Origin: an uncultured Bacteroides sp.
Lineage (GTDB): Bacteria; Bacteroidota; Bacteroidia; Bacteroidales; Bacteroidaceae
Assembly: GCF_963677685.1 (NCBI RefSeq)
Contig: NZ_OY782186.1
Span: 1,860,001-1,924,000, forward strand
Length of the DNA stretch: 64,000 bases
Reading direction: 5' to 3'
The translations under genes and the position numbers were made by a program. Positions 9,120 to 18,229 of the stretch are shown piece by piece. Position 1 is the stretch's first letter. Each line of letters opens with the position of its first letter. The notes under the pieces are model-generated. The model did not search any database. It was not told the origin of the DNA and worked only from the letters and a program-made list of their open reading frames with translations.

Positions 9120-11363
9120 ATGAAGAAAAAATTATTAATGTCTCTTTTTGGGGTTGTTTTTGCATTTCCTTTATTGGCACAAACATGGATTTGGTATCCT
9201 GGAGATTATGAATTGTGGTTAGGTAATAAAATGAATAATCGCCGTACAGAGCGAGGTGCTTTTTTCCCTCCTTTTTGGAAAATGGATAGTCATTATGTTC
9301 TTGTGGAGTTTAGTAAGAAAGTTGACCTGCAACAACCTGAAGAGATTGAAATATGGGCTGAGGGACAATACAATGTGAAATTGGACGGAAAACTTCAGTT
9401 TGGCTCTCCTAAAAAGATTATGCTAACTGCAGGTAAGCATAGTTTAAATATTAAGGTACATAATCAATTAACTCCTCCTTCCATTTTTGTTAAAGGTAAT
9501 ACGATTCATTCTGATTCTTCGTGGAAAGTTACTTTTGAGGATAAAGAATGGATTGATGAAAGCGGTAAAGCTAGTGATACTTCGACTACGATCTATATGG
9601 ATGCGGGCTGCTGGAATTTTGATATGCCTGAGCAATTGCCATCTCACTATAAACTTGCATTAAAAAAACAGGAAGCTGTGAAGATTAAAACAACAACTGC
9701 TTCTATTGCAACGAAATCTTCTTCTCTTGTTTCAAATGTCTATTCAATGAAAGATATTGGTGAGTTATTTGACTTCGGAAAAGAAACTTTTGGTTATGTT
9801 ACTCTTCAGGGATTAGAAGGAATAGGTAATATAAATATCTATTACGGAGAGAGTCCGGAAGAGGCTCAGGATACTGCTTATTGTGAAACACTGGATAAAT
9901 TACAACTCACCGGATCGGCAGTTATCAACTTGGCTACTGGTATTTCATCTCCTTTGAAGGGAAATTATACAGTGAGTAATAGTAAAGCCTTTCGTTATAT
10001 TTATATCACGAAAGACAAAAGTGTGAAGGTTGATAAGGTTAGCATGCTTTATGAATACATGCCTGAAGAATATCGAGGAAGCTTTCGATGTAATGATCAA
10101 GAGATTAATCATATATGGGATGTAGCAGCTTATACAATGCATCTCACTACTAGAGAATTTTTTATTGACGGTATCAAAAGAGATCGTTGGGTTTGGAGTG
10201 GAGATGCTATTCAAAGCTATCTGATGAATTACTATCTCTTTTTTGATAAAGAGGAAGTAAAACGAACAATTTGGCTATTGCGTGGTAAAGATCCTGTTAC
10301 GAGCCATATTAATACCATCATGGATTATACTTTCTTTTGGTTTTTGAGTGTATATGATTACTATATGTATACCGGAGATAAACATTTTGTGAAACAACTC
10401 TATCCGCGTATGCAGAGCATGATGGATTATGTACTGCAACGTACGAATAAAGATGGTATGGTTGAAGGGCTGGCAGGAGACTGGGTCTTTGTTGATTGGG
10501 CAGATGGCTATATGGATAAAAAAGGTGAATTATCTTTTGAACAAGTATTGTTCTGCAAAAGCTTGGAGACAATGTCACTTTGCGCTGCTTTGGTAAATGA
10601 TACAAATGAAGAAAGTAAATATTTTGCTTTGGCATCTGCATTGAGAGAGAAGTTGCAACCTGCTTTTTGGAATACAAAAAAACAGGCATTGGTACATAAC
10701 AGAGTGAACGGGAAGCAGAGTGAAGCAATTACTCGTTATGCTAATATGTTTTCTGTCTTTTTCGATTACATGACTCCTCAGCAGAAGCAAGCTGTTAAGC
10801 ACTCTGTCTTACTCAATGATAGCGTTATGAAAATTACCACTCCTTATATGCGTTTCTATGAACTTGAGGCTCTTTGTGCTATGGGTGAGCAGAAGGCAGT
10901 CATGGATGAGATGAAAGCTTATTGGGGAGGTATGCTTTGTGAAGGTGCCACTTCTTTTTGGGAGAAATATAATCCGACAGATAAAGGTAAACAACATTTG
11001 GCTATGTATGGCCGCCCTTATGGAAAAAGCCTTTGTCACGCATGGGGAGCTAGTCCCATTTATTTATTGGGAAAATATTATTTGGGAGTTTCTCCGGTGA
11101 AAGAAGGATATAAAGAATTCTCTATTAAACCTGTTCTCGGTGGATTGAGATGGATGGAAGGAGATGTTCCTACTCCAAATGGTAAGATTCATGTGTATAT
11201 GAACAATCATTGTATTAAGGTAAAGGCTGACGAAGGTAGTGGCTATTTATACATTGTAAGTAAGCGTAAACCTACTGCTTCTATAGGGGAAATTGAAAAA
11301 ATAGCTAAAAATACTTATCGCTTGTGGATAGATACGAGAGATGAGCTTATTGTAAAATATTAG
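9120..11363 (+). CDS. GH78-like alpha-L-rhamnosidase, short form
   Basis: A 747-residue protein with a signal peptide ending LLA-QT. After a beta-sandwich N-terminal half (residues ~20-310) comes an (alpha/alpha)6 barrel of the Bac_rhamnosid6H type: HIWDVAAYTMHL, then DGIKRDRWVWSGDA, then GDWVFVDWADG. The last acidic residue of the usual GH78 signature (the Asp of SGD) is kept, but the usual DER element reads KRDR, so substrate or mechanism details may differ from the first GH78. The C-terminal domain (KEFSIKPVLGGLRWMEGDVPTPNG) is the standard rhamnosidase C cap. It is the last gene of the left operon and is followed by a clear terminator. RG-II contains rhamnose in side chains A, B and C, so more than one rhamnosidase is expected. 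Confidence 0.8.
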   Translation: MKKKLLMSLFGVVFAFPLLAQTWIWYPGDYELWLGNKMNNRRTERGAFFPPFWKMDSHYVLVEFSKKVDLQQPEEIEIWAEGQYNVKLDGKLQFGSPKKIMLTAGKHSLNIKVHNQLTPPSIFVKGNTIHSDSSWKVTFEDKEWIDESGKASDTSTTIYMDAGCWNFDMPEQLPSHYKLALKKQEAVKIKTTTASIATKSSSLVSNVYSMKDIGELFDFGKETFGYVTLQGLEGIGNINIYYGESPEEAQDTAYCETLDKLQLTGSAVINLATGISSPLKGNYTVSNSKAFRYIYITKDKSVKVDKVSMLYEYMPEEYRGSFRCNDQEINHIWDVAAYTMHLTTREFFIDGIKRDRWVWSGDAIQSYLMNYYLFFDKEEVKRTIWLLRGKDPVTSHINTIMDYTFFWFLSVYDYYMYTGDKHFVKQLYPRMQSMMDYVLQRTNKDGMVEGLAGDWVFVDWADGYMDKKGELSFEQVLFCKSLETMSLCAALVNDTNEESKYFALASALREKLQPAFWNTKKQALVHNRVNGKQSEAITRYANMFSVFFDYMTPQQKQAVKHSVLLNDSVMKITTPYMRFYELEALCAMGEQKAVMDEMKAYWGGMLCEGATSFWEKYNPTDKGKQHLAMYGRPYGKSLCHAWGASPIYLLGKYYLGVSPVKEGYKEFSIKPVLGGLRWMEGDVPTPNGKIHVYMNNHCIKVKADEGSGYLYIVSKRKPTASIGEIEKIAKNTYRLWIDTRDELIVKY

Positions 11364-11390
11364 ATTATAAGTAGAATACTTATTATTTTG

Positions 11391-11440
11391 TAGCTTGGTG
11401 CGTTGGTTGCTTATAATCAACGTATCAAGCTATTTTATTT
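11391..11440 (+). terminator. Intrinsic terminator after the left GH operon
   Basis: A 15-bp stem (11391-11405 with 11418-11432), including two G-U wobbles, a 12-nt loop and a TTTTATTT tract. It lies 28 bp after the GH78 stop and ends the operon that starts left of the window. Confidence 0.8.
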
Positions 11441-11559
11441 AAAAAAATAGTTTTAATTCTCTATCCTCTTATTGTGATCGTTAAGTAAATTGATAAAGAC
11501 AAAGATATCTATAACTCGATCTATTTGTCTGTGAATTAAGTAATAAGTGCTACTTTGTG

Positions 11560-11591
11560 TTTAGTAATATTGCTCAAAAAGTATATATTTG
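11560..11591 (+). promoter_or_regulatory. Predicted promoter of the GH3 gene
   Basis: The -7 element TATATTTG (11584-11591) matches the Bacteroidetes consensus TAnnTTTG. TTTA at 11560-11563 is one mismatch from the TTTG -33 element, with a 20-bp spacer. Transcription would begin near 11597, after the upstream ATG at 11557, which supports the start at 11620. Confidence 0.5.
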
Positions 11592-11619
11592 TAATCTTAA
11601 TGATCATAAACACTGTAAT

Positions 11620-14226
11620 ATGAAAATCACAAATTTATTGAAACTACATCAACTGATTCTATTCCTTTGTCTTCTGCCAATGATAATGATGGCTCAGGAA
11701 GCTTATAAAAATCCAAAGTTGACACCTGAAGAACGAGCAGAAGATCTTTTACCACGACTCACGTTAGAGGAGAAGGTGGGGCTAATGCAAAATTCTTCCA
11801 TTGCTATACCGCGATTAGGCATTAAAGCCTATGATTGGTGGAGCGAAGCTCTTCATGGCATTGCACGTGCTGGTAAAGCAACTGTTTTCCCTCAGGCTAT
11901 TGGTATGGCAGCATCCTTTGATAAAGATCTTCTTTATCAGGTGTTTGACGCCGTTAGTGATGAAGCTCGCGTTAAGTATCGTCAATTTAGCAGTGCCGGA
12001 CAACGTGGTCGTTATCAGGGGTTGACTGTTTGGACTCCTAATATAAATATCTTCCGAGATCCACGCTGGGGGAGAGGACAGGAAACATATGGTGAGGATC
12101 CTTATCTTACTAGCCAGATGGGACAAGCAGTCGTTCATGGATTGCAGGGAGATCCTAATGCGAAGTATGATAAATTGCATGCTTGTGCTAAACATTTCGC
12201 TGTGCATAGCGGGCCGGAATGGAACAGACATACTTATAATGCAGAAAACATTTCTCCTCGTGATTTATGGGAGACTTATCTACCGGCTTTTAAGGATTTG
12301 GTTCAAAAAGCAGATGTAAAAGAAGTTATGTGTGCGTATAATCGTTTTGAAGGAGACCCTTGTTGCGGTTCAAATAGACTTCTTATGCAAATTCTTCGTG
12401 ATGAGTGGGGATACAAAGGCTTGGTAGTCAGTGATTGCGGAGCTATTGGCGATTTTTATAATCCAATACCTAGAGGACATGGAACTGATCCGGATGCTAA
12501 ACATGCTTCTGCAAAAGCAGTAATGAGTGGAACTGATGTGGAGTGCGGAGGAAGTTTTAGAAGTTTGACTGATGCTGTGAAAGCCGGAATCATAAAAGAG
12601 GATAAGATCAATACATCAATTTTGCGTTTGCTTAAGGCTCGTTTTGAATTAGGCGAAATGGACGATCCTTCATTGGTTCCTTGGATGAGCTTGAAAGATG
12701 AAGTGATTAACAGCCCAAAGCACCAGCAGTTGGCTTTGAAAATGGCCCATGAGAGTATGACATTACTGCAAAATAGAGATCATATTTTACCTCTTTCAAA
12801 GAATCTTAAGATAGCTGTTATGGGGCCTAATGCAATGGATTCTGTGACTATGTGGGCAAACTATAACGGACTTCCTTTTCATACTGTTACTATTTTGGAA
12901 GGGTTAAAAAACAAAATATCTGCAAATCAACTTATCTATGAACAAGGATGTGGGCATACAGAGTCTAAGAGACTTTTGAGCTTATTTGAAGAGTGCTCTT
13001 TGGGTGGGAAACAAGGATTTGAAGCTACCTATTTTGGTAATACTGCATTTGAAGGAGATCCAATTGCAAAAGATTGGGTCAGTACTCCCTTCAATTTTAA
13101 TGCAGCAGGTGGAACGGTGTTTGCCCGTGATGTACCTTTGACAAACTTTTCGGCTCGTTATCATTCTGTTTTTACTCCCAAAGAAGCAGGAGATGTCTGT
13201 TTGTATCTGAACCTTGTAGGTGGATATAGCCTATATATAAATGGGGTAAAGCAGAATAGCGGACGAAGTATCGGATTTCCTACTAATGTATATACTATTA
13301 AAGCGGAAGTGGGTAAGTCATATGACATTCGTTTGGATTATAGTGTTCGTAATGATGGAATGCTCGTTTTCAACATAGCCAAAGAAGTGGATGCTGATTT
13401 AGATAGGAGTGTTGCTGCTGTAAAAGATGCGGATGTCGTGATCTTTGTGGGTGGTATCTCTCCGAAGCTTGAAGGAGAAGAGATGTCTGTTAAAGTAGAA
13501 GGCTTTAAGGGAGGGGATCGCACTAATATTGAATTACCCGCTATTCAGCGAACTCTGCTTAAAAAAATACATGATGCAGGGAAAAAAATAGTTTATGTGA
13601 ATTGCTCAGGCTCCGCTATTGGTTTGAAACCGGAAACAAAGACTTGTGATGCTATACTTCAAGCATGGTATCCTGGGCAGGCTGCCGGAACAGCTGTTGC
13701 TGATGTACTTTTTGGAGATTATAATCCGGCTGGTCGCTTACCTGTTACTTTTTATGAAAATGTTGATCAACTACCCGATTTTGAGGATTATAACATGAAG
13801 GGACGTACCTATCGTTACTTCAAAGGCAAAGCTCTTTTCCCGTTTGGTTATGGACAAAGCTATACTACTTTTGCTTATGGGGAAGGAAAATTGTCTAAAT
13901 CGACCATAAAATCTGGAGAGAATGTTTGTTTGGATATTCCTGTTACCAACACAGGAAAGATGGATGGAGATGAAGTTGTGCAGATTTACATTAGTTGCCC
14001 GTCGGATATGGAAGGACCAATAAAAACGTTGCGTGGCTTTAAGCGTGTTTCCCTTAGAGCAGGGGAAACCAAACATGTAGACTTTGAACTTTCAAAGGAA
14101 GACCTTCAATGGTTTGATACAGCAACTAATACGATGCACTGCCTGCCGGGAGAATATAAATTACTTTATGGAGCTAGCTCTGCGGATACTGATTTGAAAG
14201 AGCTGAAGCTTATAATAGAAGAGTAG
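11620..14226 (+). CDS. GH3 beta-glycosidase with inserted PA14 domain
   Basis: An 868-residue protein starting at ATG 11620. The frame is open to 11557, but the promoter lies inside that extension and MKITNLL begins a proper signal peptide ending MMA-QE. Residues ~30-380 are the GH3 TIM barrel; the nucleophile is Asp272 in LVVSDCGAIGD. The (alpha/beta)6 sandwich follows and is interrupted by a PA14 domain at ~450-590 (FEATYFGNTAFEGDP ... GGYSLYINGVKQN). A fibronectin-III-like domain closes the protein (VVQIYISCP, LRGFKRVSL). The architecture is that of Bacteroides beta-xylosidases and beta-glucosidases with PA14. It stands alone between a terminator and a convergent gene, so it is its own transcription unit. 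Its RG-II target, if any, is unclear because the xylose of RG-II is alpha-linked. Confidence 0.88.
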   Translation: MKITNLLKLHQLILFLCLLPMIMMAQEAYKNPKLTPEERAEDLLPRLTLEEKVGLMQNSSIAIPRLGIKAYDWWSEALHGIARAGKATVFPQAIGMAASFDKDLLYQVFDAVSDEARVKYRQFSSAGQRGRYQGLTVWTPNINIFRDPRWGRGQETYGEDPYLTSQMGQAVVHGLQGDPNAKYDKLHACAKHFAVHSGPEWNRHTYNAENISPRDLWETYLPAFKDLVQKADVKEVMCAYNRFEGDPCCGSNRLLMQILRDEWGYKGLVVSDCGAIGDFYNPIPRGHGTDPDAKHASAKAVMSGTDVECGGSFRSLTDAVKAGIIKEDKINTSILRLLKARFELGEMDDPSLVPWMSLKDEVINSPKHQQLALKMAHESMTLLQNRDHILPLSKNLKIAVMGPNAMDSVTMWANYNGLPFHTVTILEGLKNKISANQLIYEQGCGHTESKRLLSLFEECSLGGKQGFEATYFGNTAFEGDPIAKDWVSTPFNFNAAGGTVFARDVPLTNFSARYHSVFTPKEAGDVCLYLNLVGGYSLYINGVKQNSGRSIGFPTNVYTIKAEVGKSYDIRLDYSVRNDGMLVFNIAKEVDADLDRSVAAVKDADVVIFVGGISPKLEGEEMSVKVEGFKGGDRTNIELPAIQRTLLKKIHDAGKKIVYVNCSGSAIGLKPETKTCDAILQAWYPGQAAGTAVADVLFGDYNPAGRLPVTFYENVDQLPDFEDYNMKGRTYRYFKGKALFPFGYGQSYTTFAYGEGKLSKSTIKSGENVCLDIPVTNTGKMDGDEVVQIYISCPSDMEGPIKTLRGFKRVSLRAGETKHVDFELSKEDLQWFDTATNTMHCLPGEYKLLYGASSADTDLKELKLIIEE

Positions 14227-14299
14227 TTCCTTTGACTCAGAAGGTTTTTAAATCTCTCATATTATATGTGGCTGTTTAAAAAATCCACAAAATGAAGAA

Positions 14300-14347
14300 T
14301 GAACTGCACTCCTAAAGTTTTGTGTCTAACTTTAGGAGTGCAGTTCA
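14300..14347. repeat. Perfect 20-bp inverted repeat between convergent genes
   Basis: TGAACTGCACTCCTAAAGTT at 14300-14319 is an exact inverted match of 14328-14347, with an 8-nt loop. It lies between the stops of the GH3 gene and the lipoprotein gene on the opposite strand and could terminate both. There is no strong T-tract on either side, which is unusual for an intrinsic terminator. Confidence 0.8.
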
Positions 14348-14394
14348 CATATTGTAGCGAGGGTGCTTTCGTCAAATAAGGACTCTTGGGAATA

Positions 14395-15183
14395 TTATTC
14401 TGCTTTTATTTCACCAATGATTTGCGAAGTATAAACTTGTTCAACATTAGGATATGCTGATTGGAATTTTTCTTTTAAATCTTCTCCAAATTGATATAGT
14501 CGGTATTGAACTGACTTGCTTGTTGGTTCGTTGTATATCGTCTGTATAAAAGTTCTATCTGAATCTTTATAGTGCATATGGTACGCTATGTAAAAGTAAC
14601 TACCATCCTCCTGCTTTATGATTTCTCTTGCAAAAGTACCTTCTATTACTTCATTACTCTCTTTGTCGGGGTAGATGAAAATGCTACCTTCGAACTTTTC
14701 CGGATTATCAAGCTTGGTATACACGAACTTGTAGCTTCCTCCAACCTTAACGGGAATGGTTGCCAAAGCTTTTTCTTTCAGCTCTTTTTGGGCGCCTACT
14801 GTCATATTATCGCCGATAACAGTAGCGTCTAATTTGGCTATAGTGATTCTTTCTGTTTCATAAGATATGATAACTTTTAAGATATAGGATTTTCCTGATT
14901 GGTCTTTTATTGTTACTGTTGCATCTCCAACACCTAATGGTTCGAATAAAATATAGTTTTTATAGGTCATCTCGCCTTTCAGTAAAGGTGAATCACAGGA
15001 AAAAGAATAGTTCCCATCTCCTCCTAAAATGGTAATGCCTCCTTTTGAACCATAATGCATTTTAAAGGTATTGCCATCTATCTCGTTTATAGAGAGCACA
15101 TCCTCCTTTTCTTTGTCGCAGGATACCAAACTAAGAGTTGAGATAAATAGAAATAGAATCCAGGTAATTGTTTTTAAATTCAT
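14395..15183 (-). CDS. Small lipoprotein of unknown function
   Basis: A 262-residue protein read from ATG at 15183; the frame extends to 15234, but MNLKTITWILFLFISTLSLVSC is a clear lipoprotein signal with lipobox LVSC. The residues just after the cysteine are acidic (CDKEKED), resembling the surface-export signal of Bacteroidetes lipoproteins. The next ~90 residues look like a small Ig-like domain (GGDGNYSFSCDSPLLKG ... VTIKDQSGK). The C-terminal part (VKVGGSYKFVYTKLD ... FAREIIKQEDGSYFYIAYH) is beta-rich and of no family I recognise. It stands apart from the upstream TonB-plug gene by 260 bp and has its own predicted promoter. Its position in the SusC/D island suggests a surface role; no function can be assigned. 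Confidence 0.7.
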   Translation of the reverse strand: MNLKTITWILFLFISTLSLVSCDKEKEDVLSINEIDGNTFKMHYGSKGGITILGGDGNYSFSCDSPLLKGEMTYKNYILFEPLGVGDATVTIKDQSGKSYILKVIISYETERITIAKLDATVIGDNMTVGAQKELKEKALATIPVKVGGSYKFVYTKLDNPEKFEGSIFIYPDKESNEVIEGTFAREIIKQEDGSYFYIAYHMHYKDSDRTFIQTIYNEPTSKSVQYRLYQFGEDLKEKFQSAYPNVEQVYTSQIIGEIKAE

Positions 15184-15288
15184 GTTTATTTTAGGTTTAG
15201 GGTTATGAGAATAATCTGTGATGAGACTATGCATTCATCCTGCATTAATAGATAAATGCATAATATGTGCTTTTATTGCATTTATTCA

Positions 15289-15318
15289 CAAAAATAAATG
15301 TAATAATTGATTTTGAAA
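15289..15318 (-). promoter_or_regulatory. Possible promoter of the small lipoprotein gene
   Basis: On the minus strand, TATTTTTG (15289-15296) fits the TAnnTTTG -7 element. TTTC (15315-15318) is one mismatch from the -33 TTTG, at 18 bp. The leader to the ATG at 15183 would be about 100 nt. Confidence 0.35.
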
Positions 15319-15443
15319 AGTCTTTGTGAGAATAAAATGTCTATTCGGTTTGTTTCAGCTTGCTTAGATTCTGATGCTCTATTATTTATTTTAATGAATT
15401 TTCTTCTCTATAGATTTTAAACTAATTATGTTGAGTTACTGAA

Positions 15444-18089
15444 TTATAATGCACCACGTTCTACTGTTATTTCTTTTCCTGACGAATAGATAATATGTCC
15501 TTCAGAACTTATACCCTCAAGTATAATTCCATACTGAGTTGGAAAATCGGCAGAATAGAAGCTTATTTTTGCACTACCTGAACTATCAACCTGCACATTC
15601 GGGTTCCAATAAATAGTGGTTCGAAGATCGCGAACAGTACTGTCTTTTTCTCTCTGTGTTGCATATACTGGAGAATAAAATTCCACCGTTTGTTGATAAC
15701 CGATAGGTGTAAAAACCTGAATATTGCTATTTATTTTATTCCTTTCAACAAATCCTTTTTTTGTATTTATCACAACGGCTCCACCAGCTGCTCGCCCTCC
15801 GAATATAGGCATAGCTGAAATAGGTGGAGATAAAAAAACATCGCTAATATCATTTACGTTTAGCCTGTCATAATCAAAATTCTCTTCGGGAACATTATCT
15901 AAAACAACTAAAGGAGCTGTATTACGATGACGAACTTCATCTCCAATAACAGTAAGCCCAGGTATTCTACGTAATAAATCAAATATGGATATAATATTTC
16001 CCTTTTCAACATCTTTACTGGTTAGAACCTTGGATGAGTTGATAGAATAATATGGCGACTTGGTTTTCAAATCCGCATTTCTTTTTGCGGTCACCACCAC
16101 TTCTGCTAAATTATATATTCTCATACCATCTTCTATCAGATGTTTTTCATTTATTTCTGATTCGTACTCGCTTTTTATTTGCGTTTTTCGTTTGGTCTTG
16201 AACATTAATTTAGGTAATGCAGGAAAAGGTTTAGGAGGGTCAAGTTCTATAAATACCTTTTTTGAGCCTTTGGGGGTTAATGCCTGCACAATATATCTGG
16301 TTCCTTCGGGGTATTCTATATTCTTAAATACAAATCTCCCGTTTTCATCCGGTTGAGTTAAAAAAGTTCCAATAACCGAGTCTTTTATAGCAAGTAGTGA
16401 AATATCTCCTTGTTTTAAGGTAGAGAATAGTTTTTCGGCTTTTCCTGTAACTTCCTCATTAGACTCAACAGGGTATTGAAGGTTTTGAGTTATTTTTCCT
16501 TTTAAAATATCAGGTACATTATATCTTCTCCAACCTTGAGTCATCATCAATACATCAAGTGCAAGTGTTGATTGCTTATTGTTCTTTTGTAAGTAACTAC
16601 TTGGAGATTCTATATATCCTTTAAGTTCGGATGACAGTAATAGCGTTGAAATAATATTTGAGGTTGTATCTACATCTGCATCTTTTTTATCTACGATGGA
16701 TAAAGATAGATTACCGGTTAAGGGGATTCTATTTTCATCCATTATTTGTATTGTTAAATCTATTTTATCTCGCGTATTGTACTTTTTTTTATTAAAGATT
16801 ATATTGGTTTTGGCAAAAGTGCTGCTTTGAGAAGAAAACACAAGACGCTCACTTAAAATATTTCTGCTTTCATCTATTAGGAGAAAATGAACGATGCCTG
16901 CTGGAAAAAAATCTTTTTCAAAATTGAGGTACCCAACTTTATCATTCCATGGCTGTGCATAAATAACAGCCCCTCTGATATGGGCTATTAATTGAGTTTG
17001 TGGAGGTAATTTATGACCGGGGGATTTTGCGAGTGTTATTCGTAAAATATTATTGTGCCATGTCGTTTTTAATGATACTGAATTTTCAGAGGCTTCAGGC
17101 AAATCAAAGCGTTTCGAAACATTGTTTTTATTTGTACATATAGCATAATATTTTTTTCCGGGAAGATAGTACATTCTGAAGCGCCCCATTCCTAAATGCA
17201 AACTTTCAAAAGTTGTATAAGCATTGCCTTGATCATCAAATATCTGTCCCTTAATCTCTTCAGACAAACCGTTTTCGTTCGTTGCTTTGAAAGCTATTTT
17301 CATCGCTGTAGAAAATTGTGCATGTCCTCCTTCTGGAAAGAAGGATACATCAAATGTTTTAGTTGAAGATGGAATATCAATGTAACGATTATAAATTATA
17401 TTATTAAAGGTAGCTTGTAGTAAGAATTTATTTGTCTGAATGTTTTTTCCTCTTTTGAAAGAATACTGAGCTACACCTTCTTTAAACAATAGATGTTCAC
17501 CTTCTCCAGAAGGATCTCCATTTGGAAAAATAAGGCATTGTTCAGGAATGATTTTCGTTTTTCCCGTTTTATTAAAAAAACGTATATCTGTTTGAATTTT
17601 GTCTTTTTCTTCTGAAAAAGATATTTCAGGTGAAATCTTTCTGGATAAAGGGTCTGTGACATAAATAGTTTTATGAAAAAAGTAATCTTCACCCTGATTT
17701 TGCATAAATCGAGTATAACCTCTTAACAAATAGTTACCCTCTTCTAATTCTTTGCTCAGTTGGAGCTGCCCATAGAAGCAACCTGTACTGTCTGGTCGAA
17801 TCTTTACCCTCTCAACAACTTTGTCAATTGGATTAATTAATTCAAGATAGACATACCTACTAGCATTAGCTTGTTTGAGAAAAAGAGCATCGACCAAATG
17901 TATTCTAAACCAAATGACTTCTCCTGACACATATATGTCTCTGTCAGTTTGAACATAAATTTTTTCATGCGGATAGCTTGATATTTGCTTAAGAAACAGA
18001 TTCCCTATTGAAGTTGTATCTATTTCCTGAGCTTTAATAGTATTACAAAATACCACCAACAAACATAATTGTAAATACAGGATTCTCAT
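15444..18089 (-). CDS. TonB-plug domain protein with macroglobulin-like (MG2) N-terminal region
   Basis: An 881-residue protein with a signal peptide (ends IKA-QE). The N-terminal part has the MG2-type signature seen in alpha-2-macroglobulin-like proteins (EKIYVQTDRDIYVSGEVIWFRI), followed by several Ig-like beta domains. Near residues 660-770 there is a TonB receptor plug domain (LAEVVVTAKR, DLLRRIPGLTVIGDEV, APLVVLDNVP, GGAVVINTKKG), but the ~600-residue beta-barrel that should follow is missing; a ~100-residue beta domain ends the protein. Such barrel-less plug proteins are common in Bacteroidetes, often near SusC/D pairs, and their function is not settled. It lies 140 bp behind the SusC/D operon on the same strand, with a stem-loop between, so it may be read through or separately expressed. 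Confidence 0.75.
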   Translation of the reverse strand: MRILYLQLCLLVVFCNTIKAQEIDTTSIGNLFLKQISSYPHEKIYVQTDRDIYVSGEVIWFRIHLVDALFLKQANASRYVYLELINPIDKVVERVKIRPDSTGCFYGQLQLSKELEEGNYLLRGYTRFMQNQGEDYFFHKTIYVTDPLSRKISPEISFSEEKDKIQTDIRFFNKTGKTKIIPEQCLIFPNGDPSGEGEHLLFKEGVAQYSFKRGKNIQTNKFLLQATFNNIIYNRYIDIPSSTKTFDVSFFPEGGHAQFSTAMKIAFKATNENGLSEEIKGQIFDDQGNAYTTFESLHLGMGRFRMYYLPGKKYYAICTNKNNVSKRFDLPEASENSVSLKTTWHNNILRITLAKSPGHKLPPQTQLIAHIRGAVIYAQPWNDKVGYLNFEKDFFPAGIVHFLLIDESRNILSERLVFSSQSSTFAKTNIIFNKKKYNTRDKIDLTIQIMDENRIPLTGNLSLSIVDKKDADVDTTSNIISTLLLSSELKGYIESPSSYLQKNNKQSTLALDVLMMTQGWRRYNVPDILKGKITQNLQYPVESNEEVTGKAEKLFSTLKQGDISLLAIKDSVIGTFLTQPDENGRFVFKNIEYPEGTRYIVQALTPKGSKKVFIELDPPKPFPALPKLMFKTKRKTQIKSEYESEINEKHLIEDGMRIYNLAEVVVTAKRNADLKTKSPYYSINSSKVLTSKDVEKGNIISIFDLLRRIPGLTVIGDEVRHRNTAPLVVLDNVPEENFDYDRLNVNDISDVFLSPPISAMPIFGGRAAGGAVVINTKKGFVERNKINSNIQVFTPIGYQQTVEFYSPVYATQREKDSTVRDLRTTIYWNPNVQVDSSGSAKISFYSADFPTQYGIILEGISSEGHIIYSSGKEITVERGAL

Positions 18090-18160
18090 TATATCGTGAT
18101 TTATAGAAAACTAATCTTAATATTGAACACATGTAAATATAAATCTCTTTTTAATTTAGA

Positions 18161-18202
18161 TTAAATAGGAGGATTCTTTTCAAAGATTTTCCTCCTATTT
18201 AA
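18161..18202. terminator. Stem-loop between glycan-binding lipoprotein and TonB-plug gene
   Basis: A 13-bp perfect stem (TTAAATAGGAGGA with its inverse, 18161-18173 and 18190-18202). In the minus direction the following tract is A/T mixed rather than T-rich, so this may attenuate or protect the SusC/D message rather than stop it fully. Confidence 0.5.
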
Positions 18203-18229
18203 ATTTATTTTTCGATAGAAAAAAACTAA

